This document shows positions 55,931 through 64,000 of a DNA stretch of 64,000 nucleotides, in pieces. Made by a program: the position numbers and the translations under genes. The first letter of the stretch is position 1. Every line of letters starts with the position of its first letter. The notes beneath the pieces are model-generated. The model made no database searches. It worked only from the letters and a program-made list of their open reading frames with translations, and had not been told where the DNA came from. The stretch is taken from assembly GCA_964017235.1 (NCBI GenBank), contig OZ024928.1, forward strand, positions 868,001 through 932,000, written 5' to 3'. This stretch comes from Sabellastarte sp. h YS-2021 (taxonomy: Eukaryota > Annelida > Polychaeta > Sabellida > Sabellidae).

Positions 55931-56389
55931 GACCCATCTTGCACAATGCATTAACTTGTATGGTCATATGACTAGCAGTTTAACAGTAGGTTACCAAAAT
56001 GATACTTTATTAAGCATCCCGCAAGGGACGCTTGTTTGAGTATGGGAGAGCTTCAGGCTCCGCCGGCTCCGCATTTTGTTTTCCTTATAACTCTGTAACC
56101 ATTAGGCGGATTCTTTTCAAATTTGGCAGGTTTAGGCAGTAGCCTTGGGGAATTTTTTTGAATATGCTGCAGTGACATTTCAACCAATCAGAGAGGTCAC
56201 ATGACCAAAAATGTCTTTTTTTCGATGGGGAAGCTTGTCCGGATGATAACTTGAAAGGAATTTTATCAATTCACCTGAAACGTGGCAAATACATTCATTC
56301 TATTAAAATCCGGAAATCATTAGATTTTGGCATTGATTGGTGAAGAAATGGCCGAGTAATTTATGATTAATTAATCATTACGAATTTTC

Positions 56390-57170
56390 AAAATAAGGAA
56401 AACACAAAAATGCTTATATCTCGAAAACCGTGCTAGATAGAGCGATTTCGACGAAATTTTTGACCCACAGGGTATCTCTGCAGAGTAGTTTTCCCAATTT
56501 TCAAAAAATTTTTGTCTCGCCAAAAATGGCGGCCATTTTGAATTTTCGAAATTTTCGCAGAAATTGCAAAACACAAAAATGCTTATATCTCGAAAACCGT
56601 GCTAGATAGAGCGATTTCGACGAAATTTTTGACCCACAGGGTATCTCTGCAGAGTAGTTATCCCAATTATGAAAAAAATTTTCTCTCGCCAAAAATGGCG
56701 GCCATTTTGAATTTTCGAATTTTTCGCAAAAATTGCAAAACATAAAAATGCTTATATCTCGAAAACCCTGCAAGATAGAGCGATTTCGACGAAATTTTTG
56801 ACCCACAGGGTATATCTGCAGAGTAGCCATGCCAATTTTCAAAAAAATTTTATCTCGCCAAAAATGGCGGCCATTTTGAATTTTCGAATTTTTCGCAAAA
56901 ATTGCAAAACACAAAAATGCTTATATCTCGAAAACCGTGCTAGATAGAGCGATTTCAACGAAATTTTTGACCCACAGGGTATCTCTGCAGAGTAGCCATG
57001 CCAATTTTCAAAAAAATTTTATCTTGCCAAAAATGGCGGCCATTTTGAATTTTCGAATTTTTGCGCAAAAATTGCAAAACACAAAAATGCTAATATTTCG
57101 AAAACCGTGCTACATAGAGCGATTTCAACGAAATTTTTTATCTTCAGGGTATCTCTGCAGAGCAGCTATC
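56390..57170. repeat. ~171 bp satellite (family S3) in element B, about 4-5 units
   Basis: TATCTCGAAAACCGTGCTAG recurs at steps of ~170 bp (near 56415, 56586, 56756 and 56927). Each unit carries AAAATGGCGGCCATTTTGAA. Confidence 0.9.
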
Positions 57171-58520
57171 CCAAAGAGCTTTCACTTGGTGAAGTTTCAG
57201 ACCCATAGCTAATTGCTCACCTACTCAAAAAGAGTAAATGCGAATTACCTCTAAAAGTATTGCAGATGGCCAATTTTTCTCAAATAACTCATTCACCTAC
57301 TTTTGGAAGAGCTTTCACTTGGTTAAGTTTCAGACCCGTAGCTAATTACTCACCTACTCAAAATGAGTAAATGCTAATTATCTCAAAAACTATTGCGGAT
57401 ACCCAATTTTTATCAAATAACTCATTCATGTACTTTTGGGAGAGCTTTCACATGGTGAAGTTTCAGACCCGTAGATGATTACTCACCTACTCAAAATGAG
57501 TAAATGCGAATTATCTCTTAAAAGTATTGCAGATAGCCAATTTTTCTCAAATAACTCATTCACCTACTTTTGGAAGAGCTTTCACATGGTGAACTTTCAG
57601 ACCCATAGCTAATTACTCACCTACTCAAAATGAGTAAATGCGAATTATCTCTACAAGTATTGCAGATAGCCAATTTTTCTCAAATAACTCATTCACCTAC
57701 TTTTGGGAGAGCTTTCACATGGTGAAGTTTCAGACCCATAGCTAATTATTTACCTACTCAAAATGAGTAAATGCTAATTATCTGTAAAAGTATTGCGGAT
57801 ACCCAATTTTTATCAAATAACTCATTCATCTACTTGTGGGAGAGCTTTCACATGGTGAAGTTTCAGACCCATAGCTAATTACTCACCTACTCAAAATGAG
57901 TAAATGCGAATTATCTCTAAAAGTATTGCAGATAGCCAATTTTTCTCAAATAAATCATTCACCTACTTTTGGGAGAGCTTTCACTTGGTGAAGTTTCAGA
58001 CCCATAGCTAATTACTCACCTACTCAAAATGAGTAAATGCGAATTATCTCTAAAAGTATTGCAGATAGCCAATTTTTCTCAAATAACTCATTCACCTACT
58101 TTTGGGAGAGCTTTCACTTGGTGAAGTTTCAGACCCATAGCTAATTACTCACCTACTCAAAATGAGTAAATGCGAATTATCTCTAAAAGTATTGCAGATA
58201 GCCAATTTTTCTCAAATAACTCATTCACCTACTTTTGGGAGAGCTTTCACTTGGTGAAGTTTCAGACCTATAGCTAATTACTCACCTACTCAAAATAAGT
58301 AAATGCGAATTATCTCTAAAAGTATTGCAGATAGCCAATTTTTCTCAAATAACTCATTCACCTACTTTTGGGAGAGCTTTCACTTGGTGAAGTTTCAGAC
58401 CCATAGATAATTATTCACCTACTCAAAATGAGTAAATGTGAATTGTCTCTTAATAGTATTGCAGATAGCCAATTTTTCTCAAATAACTCATTCACCTACT
58501 TTTGGAAGAGCTTTCACACA
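57170..58520. repeat. ~136 bp satellite (family S4) in element B, about 10 units
   Basis: As in the 38.1-41.7 kb array; the three units between about 57.9 and 58.3 kb are nearly identical. Confidence 0.9.
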
Positions 58521-59159
58521 CGAAAATGAAAAATTGTGAATATCTCGGAAAAGCTATTTCTTCTGCTTTAATGCTCGGCGGGAGATACACACGGCGGCAG
58601 TGGTCTTGACAAAAATTTTTGTCTCGCCAAAAATGGTGGCCATTTTGAATTTTCAAAGTTTTTGCAAAACACAAAAATGCTTATATCTCGAAAACCGTGC
58701 TATATGGAGCGAACTCAACAAAATTTTGGACCTGCTGGGTATCTCTGCAGAGTAGCCATGCCAATTTTCAAAATATTTTTGTCTCGCCAAATATAGCGGA
58801 CAGTTTTAATTTTTTTATTTTTTGCAAAACACAAAAATGCTTATATCTTGAAAACCGTGCTAGATAGAGCAGACTGCGCTGACTTTGGTTGCCACAACAG
58901 TATAAGGCTAGAAACGAAGCATTTTCTTAATACTTTAGCACTCACCTTTATATCCTTTTCGGGACGCTTTGTTTTTGCTATGCAAAAACATTATCTTTTT
59001 TTTTTGCGAGCGATCCTCTAGTTGAATTTTCTGCTGACTGCTGACATCTAGTGAAATCTGCAAAAATACTGCCAATCAGCCAACTATTTTTATCTTTCCA
59101 GCATAATTTTTGTCCTTTCGAATTTCATCCGATTTAGCCTTTAACCAAAGCTGGTGACA

Positions 59160-59610
59160 GTACAATTCTACTGCATGTTTGTTGCATGTTTCAGTTATAG
59201 AGTATATACCAGTCCAGTTTGTGGCATGCTCCAGTTATAGAGCATGTATCAGTCCTGTTTGTGGCATGCTCCAGTTATAGAGTATATATCAGTCCAGTTT
59301 GTGGCATACTTCAGTTATAGAGTATACATCAGTCCAGTTTGTTGCATGCTCCAGTTATAGAGTATATATCAGTCCTGTTTGTGGCATTCTCTAGTTATAG
59401 AGTATATATCAGTCCTGTTTGTAGCATGCAGTTGTAGAGTATATCTGAATACTGTTTGTGGCATGCTCCAGTTATAGAGAATATATCAGTCCTGTTTGTG
59501 GCATACAGTTGTAGTGTATATCTGAATACTGTTTATGGCATGCTCCAGTTATAGAGAATATATCAGTCCTGTTTGTGGCATACAGTTGTGGAATACATGT
59601 TTGTAGCATG
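59160..59610. repeat. ~45-60 bp tandem repeat, about 8 units
   Basis: Units such as TTTGTGGCATGCTCCAGTTA followed by TAGAGTATATATCAGTCC, with a shorter variant (CATACAGTTGTAGTGTATAT) interleaved in the right half. Confidence 0.85.
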
Positions 59611-59655
59611 CTTCAGTTTTTGAAGATGACTGGGTTACATTATTACATTGTACAG

Positions 59656-59755
59656 GTTATGGGTTGGGTTTGTCATCAGAGCCAACATGTGGCAGTACTA
59701 CTGGAATGCATAGGGATTTATGTTACCCGAGTACTCTACTTGTTTTAGCATCAAG
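59656..59755 (+). CDS. Candidate host exon, 100 nt (weak)
   Basis: An acceptor (ACATTATTACATTGTACAG, ends 59655) and a donor GTAACC (starts 59756) bound 100 bases. One frame is open throughout: two bases, 32 codons, two bases over, containing YGLGLSSEPTCGSTTG and MHRDLCYPSTLLVLAS. Its phase does not join the 16412-16447 exon directly, so another exon would be needed between. In the frame that would join directly, a stop occurs after ~19 codons, so it could be a last exon instead. No homology is recognised. Confidence 0.28.
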
Positions 59756-60160
59756 GTAACCAAAATTTCCATAATTTTAATTAAAACTTGCAGAAAATGA
59801 GTACTGAGTAATCCTCCCTGCTGTAACTGGCCATAAATTGAAAGTAGACATGGAAACTCTTGTGGACCAAAGTTTCGTACAGAAACTGTGACATACTTTC
59901 ACTCTTGTCATGATATGTCCCAAATTTTGTGTAAAATTCAACACATTTAGAGCCAATTGAAATAATGAGACCCCTGTTCCCTCAGCTAAGTGAAGGCTTC
60001 ACCTACTCCAGTTGTCTGGTTTGTCCAAATTATCTCATTGCTTTTCAATTTTCACCTCAGAGGGCCAAGGTCCACATATTTTACACAATTATCACAATCT
60101 TGGAAAAGGTACAATATCTCATCTAATAAAACTTGTATAGCATTTAAACTCAAAATTTTA
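59756..60160. other. No gene seen
   Basis: Plain AT-rich sequence with satellite-like phrases but no clear unit. Confidence 0.35.
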
Positions 60161-60161
60161 A

Positions 60162-60600
60162 GATTCTTTGCCACTTAAATTCCACTTAAAATGTTGACAT
60201 TTTATTACTTATGCACTCGGTAGATTGCAATTCAAACCTTATCACAATATCAGACAATGAAATACGTGAGTGATTAGTCACTGATTGTATTCATGGGGTC
60301 AGACTCCACCCCTGCACCTGGGTCAAATGGGATCAACATGCCGTTTTAAGGCAAAATACCCTTACCTTGTTTAAGAAATATTTTGCGACTTAAATCCCAC
60401 TTAAAGTGTTGACATTTTATTACTTGAGCACTCGGTAGATTGCAATTCAACCCTTATCACAAGACCAGACAATGAAATACATGAGTGATTAGTCGCTGAT
60501 TGTATTCATGGGGTCAGATTTCACCCCTGCGCCTGGGTCAAATGGGTTCAATATGCCCGTTTATAGCGAAATACCCTTACCTTACCTTGTTTAAGAAATA
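60162..60600. repeat. ~220 bp tandem duplication
   Basis: Two diverged copies with ACTTAAATTCCACTTAAA, GCACTCGGTAGATTGCAATT and TGAGTGATTAGTCACTGATT, starting near 60162 and 60385. Confidence 0.85.
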
Positions 60601-61020
60601 ACTCAATAAAAAGGTAAAAAAGTCCCTGAAACTTCACTACTTCCAAAAACATCCTCACTGTTGATGGCCCACAAAAATAATTAATTAACAAAGGGGTCAT
60701 GTGACCTAATTGGTGGGAGAACAGACTACGGTAACCCAATGATTTGGTTAAAGTTATTATATAACCTTAAAAATCACATCTTTGCATTGTTGATTGGGTT
60801 GGATGGCTCAAACAAATAGCTACTGTTAGGAAATGGTAAGTATTTCTAATAAAACTTATTAAATTTTCCAAATTTATTTATTACTTTTTTCTGCATTTGT
60901 CTAAATTATTTATATATATATTTTAAGTTTCAAGTGAACTTGCAAATATATGAAAGATTAAGAGAGCAATTTTTAGTTAATATTTTTTTCTCAAGAGTTA
61001 CAGTACTCTACTAAGTTTTT
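60601..61020. other. No gene seen; one strong donor-like site
   Basis: GGAAATGGTAAGTATTTC near 60834 is a good donor sequence, but no acceptor with an open frame was found upstream. Confidence 0.35.
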
Positions 61021-61955
61021 GTCCCCTGCTTCCACTTAAGTGTAAAGGGGGACATTAAATCTTGTTTGTCCGTCTGTCAGTCTGTTTCACTGTCACAAAA
61101 ACTTTAACCTGGCCCATAACGTCCAAACCTCTTCATGGATTTTTACCAAATTTATTGGAACAGTGTATCAAAAAGAGATATACCATTCCTTAGCTTTTCA
61201 GCCAGATCCCATGACAACCGTGTTTATTAAAATTTTCAGATTTTGCGATTTTATGCTCTAGACGTAACCTTTTGCCAGATTATTGAATTTGATGTAAATG
61301 TGTACCCCAAACAGATCTACTCCACATTAATTTTTCCGCATGATTCAACAAAAACTGATGCCTAAAACTTTAACCTGGCCCATGACTTTTAAACCCTTCA
61401 ATGGATTTTCACTAACTTTAAAAGCAGGATGTATCCCAAAGAGAAGTACAATTTATTAGATATCGGGCTGGATCCAATGAAAGGTGTTGCCATGGCTACC
61501 GTTTTTATTGAAATTTTCTGATGTGGGGATTTTTTCCTCAAGATTTAACAATTTCCCAGATTGTATCAGTTTTGGTGAAAATTTGGGTATTTAAATTTGG
61601 TTTGTTGGCACAGACTAAACCTTTGACAGATTTTCTCAATGTGTGGTGTAAAGTGTGTACACTGATGAGACCGACATCTCATTCACTTTCTCCAGTAACA
61701 CTGTGACCATAGTTACTATTTTATTTAAATAAATTTGTATCTGTCTATCCATTACAAAAACCTCAACCTGGCTCCTAACTTTCAAACGGCTCTACAGATG
61801 TTAAATTTTGGCGGAAAGGTGTATCTAAAAGAGGTCTACAGTTGATTTGGTTTCCGACCAGATGCAGTGAAAACTGTGGCCATGGCAAGTATTTTTATGT
61901 CAATGCATGTTACATTAAAATCTTAAAAGATATTTTATAGAGGAACATAAAGAAT
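61021..61955 (+). mobile_element. Hairpin-ended satellite element, GTCCCC family (end uncertain)
   Basis: The 5' hairpin GTCCCC...GGGGAC (61021-61053) has an inner palindrome CACTTAAGTG. Three diverged ~300-380 bp units follow, each starting ACAAAAACTTTAACCTGGCC (near 61087, 61365 and 61748) and containing a TGGATTTTTACCAAATTTAT-type stretch. The right end is not recognised. Confidence 0.55.
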
Positions 61956-61959
61956 TTTT

Positions 61960-62320
61960 AACCCCAGCCCATAGATGCTGGGGTTATAGTCCCCTGCGCC
62001 GTCCGGTAGGCATCGGCGGGCATAAAGCTTGTGGGTGTTCAACAGCCTAAACCCCTGCAGGGATTTTCACCAAATTTTCAGGGTATCTTTACCTGAAGAT
62101 AATCTGGAGCTGATTCAGTTTTGGGTGGTATCCGGTAACAACTGTTGCCTTAGCAACACCTTTAAGATTTTTGGGTCTTAAAGGTTGTGGGTGTTCGACA
62201 GACTAAACTCCTGCATGGATTTTCACCAGATTTTCAGGATATGTTTACCACAAGGCCCAGTTCTCATATAAAGAAAGTTAGATCACCCTATGGGTGGTGT
62301 ATATGTTATGTACAATTTGA
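61960..62320 (+). mobile_element. Hairpin-ended satellite element, CCCCAGC family (partial)
   Basis: The 5' hairpin AACCCCAGC/GCTGGGGTT (61960-61985) is followed by two ~160 bp units with GTGGGTGTTCAACAGCCTAA and CAGGGATTTTCACCAAATTT. The 3' end is not found. A 42 bp exact tandem duplication follows at 62430-62512. Confidence 0.55.
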
Positions 62321-62512
62321 GATATTGTACAAGTTGCAAGATGTACAAATTTTGGACCTGTACAAGTTGCAACTTGTACCAGCTCTATATTTATCAATAG
62401 GACAATATACTTTAAAGAATTTATACTTTAAAAAATATAAAATCAACACATCTGATCTTAATGAATGACATAAAAAATATAAAATCAACACATCTGATCT
62501 TAATGAATGACA

Positions 62513-63034
62513 AATTCATAGTCAAGTATACTTTGTTGATGAGAGAGCAAACTGTTGACCTATATATTGCCTAATTTTGTTGACAATTATGGCACTTTTA
62601 ATGCATATCTTTGTATCATTTTAAAAGTTGAGTCACACTTGCCCAACTGAAGCTTGTATCAGACTTCTGGCTTTGTTGGTGTTGCTAACCTTATAACTTA
62701 TAATCATGTTTTCTGTCAACAATTCTCATAAATTTATTTGTTCTAAAACAAAGGGATAAATAAAATCAATTTTATGGTGATAAAACCAGATCTGAAGTTT
62801 GAGACTACATAAGGACTTTATTAATGAAAAGTATGTGCCAATTACAATTATGCATATACTATCATACTTTGATAGTCTTGCCCTTACCCTGGGAGTGACT
62901 TCTCCTAGTTTATTGCCTAGAGGTAAATGACCAAAGAGACTGATGCTATAGGAAGCCTCACCAAGACTGGTGATTGTATTTAGAAGATTTCTATTTCTAC
63001 TTAATACTTTAACTTTCATCTATGAAGTCAGATA
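62513..63034. other. No gene seen
   Basis: Non-repetitive AT-rich sequence. The longest frame (97 codons, minus) has no recognisable motif. Confidence 0.35.
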
Positions 63035-64000
63035 ATTAAGCGTCCCTGAAAGGGCGCTTATTTGTTTTCATCTCAGTTTCCTCGCCGCCGCCGCATTATG
63101 GTCTCCCTTGAATATCTCCCTTATTATTAGAAGGTTTCAAACCATATTTGGCAGTTATATACCTTAGGCGTGGGAAAATTTTTCTGCATGCTTAAATTTG
63201 ACCTTTGACCTTTATGAAGGTCACATGATCAAAAACTATTTTTTGAAGTACACCCCCCCGTCATCACAGTTCAGGAAAAACTACTTGCTACAGAGCCTTA
63301 TAATTTGACACACCTGTTCATACTATCGAAAACGCGAGCTGATTAGATTTTGGGAGCAATCCCTTGAAAAATGTCTCATTTATGAGTGATTTTCTGACAC
63401 CTTCCAATCTGAAAGCCTTAAATTTAGGCCAACCCCCCTATTATCTTCTTAAGTATTGCATTTGGAGCTATAAAATGTACTGGGAGGTAATAGGAAACCA
63501 TATGTGGAGAGTCTAAATAGCCGGTCAGTTTTACCCCCCGACCCCCCCTTATGGGTCAAACTGGGGTCATAAAATAGCCGATTTTGAGTTTTTGCCTTTA
63601 TCTCCTTTATTGTTGCTTTTATAGCTTCAGAATATATTAAGAGGTATTGGGAAAGCATATGTGGAGAGTCTAAATAGCCGGTCAGTTTTACCCCCTGGCC
63701 CCCCCTTATGGGTCAAACTGGGGTCATAAATAGCTGATTTTGAGTTTTTGCCTTATATCTCCTTTATTGTTGCTTTTATAGCTTCAGAATGTATTAAGAG
63801 GTATTGGGAAAGCATATATGGAGAGTCTAAATAGCCGGTCAGTTTTACCCCCGACCCCCCCTTATGGGTCAAACTGGGGTCATAAAATAGCCGATTTTGA
63901 GTTTTTGCCTTTATCTCCTTTATTGTTGCTTTTATAGCTTCAGAATATATTAAGAGGTATTGGGAAAGCATATGTGGAGAGTCTAAATAGCCGGTCAGTT
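63035..64000 (+). mobile_element. Helentron-like element C with S1 satellite core (runs off the window)
   Basis: The 5' end ATTAAGCGTCCC, TGAA, GGGCGCTTA matches the hairpin family of A and B, but the interior differs. A ~400 bp 5' part with GAATATCTCCCTTATTATTA and CAAACCATATTTGGCAG is followed from ~63.45 kb by S1 units of ~155 bp (AGCCGGTCAG near 63520, 63675, 63831 and 63986). The 3' end is outside the window; the isolated end at 8943 probably belongs to this subtype. Confidence 0.75.

Larger units (their letters stand above)
56009..59021 (+). mobile_element. Helentron-like non-autonomous element B (same family as A)
   Basis: 5' hairpin AAGCATCCC/GGGACGCTT (56012-56033). The 3' end has GGGACGCTT, the hairpin GTTTTTGCTATGCAAAAAC (58971-58989), a T run, GCGAGCGATC and CTAG at 59018-59021. 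The order inside is as in element A: ~380 bp unique 5' part, S3 (56.39-57.17 kb), S4 (57.17-58.52 kb), a fragment with CGGCGGGAGATACACAC (58.58 kb), S3 again. It is 0.75 kb longer than A, mainly through more S3 and S4 units. No coding capacity. Confidence 0.85.

Noticed and set aside
60800-60850. Exon ending at the GTAAGT near 60835
   Set aside because: No acceptor with an open frame of useful length upstream.
63449-63971. Two nearly identical ~70-codon minus-strand frames near the window end
   Set aside because: They are the S1 satellite unit read in reverse.
1-64000. tRNA, rRNA or other structured RNA genes
   Set aside because: No cloverleaf-type A/B box pair or rRNA motif was recognised. 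The hairpins found are element ends. A covariance-model search would be needed to exclude small RNAs.

Overview
The window is eukaryotic, AT-rich, and almost entirely mobile and repetitive DNA; no complete host gene was found. The mix of DIRS-type tyrosine-recombinase retrotransposons, an L1/Tx1-group LINE, a CR1/L2-type LINE and many hairpin-ended elements filled with 135-180 bp satellite units is what I would expect of a mollusc, most likely a bivalve (compare the Pearl/Helentron-type elements known there). The species call is inference; nothing in the sequence fixes it.

Layout. 1-3.75 kb: right part of a DIRS-like element that looks whole where visible, sitting in a ~155 bp satellite. 4.8-6.7 kb: a TIR DNA transposon with long palindromic ends. 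8.6-15.3 kb: a cluster of hairpin-ended satellite elements, minisatellites and DIRS end fragments. 15.8-16.5 kb: two short, phase-compatible candidate host exons. 16.6-19.2 kb: another satellite family, interrupted by a solo LTR and carrying a seemingly perfect 514 bp tandem duplication. 19.6-36.4 kb: one L1/Tx1-group LINE on the minus strand, split by at least three insertions (a 2.5 kb satellite element, a 5.2 kb Helentron-like element with about 27 units of 169 bp, and a 1.5 kb CR1/L2-type LINE with a target duplication). 36.4-42.8 kb: a 6.4 kb Helentron-like element containing four satellite families. 42.8-52.4 kb: two decayed DIRS-like elements placed tail to tail, the second containing an LTR-like block. 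52.5-55.9 kb: satellite, then a foldback element made of 21-22 bp repeats. 56.0-59.0 kb: a second copy of the element at 12.7-14.9 kb. 59.1-64 kb: minisatellites, a third candidate exon, and the starts of three more hairpin-ended elements.

Two patterns stand out. First, at least four families share one plan: a 5' terminal hairpin, a satellite core, a single copy of the hairpin arm near the 3' end, a second unrelated hairpin, and in three cases a CTAG terminus. This fits non-autonomous Helentrons. Second, about ten satellite families that otherwise look unrelated carry a similar ~45 bp block once per unit, beginning with TATCTC or TAACTC, then an AAC-type core, then an AATTT-rich stretch. This suggests one ancestral module, or one retained function, behind most of the satellite DNA here.

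The LINE is also unusual: its upstream coding part carries remains of a UPF0029/YigZ-like domain and an SGNH-hydrolase domain besides the L1 ORF1-type domain.
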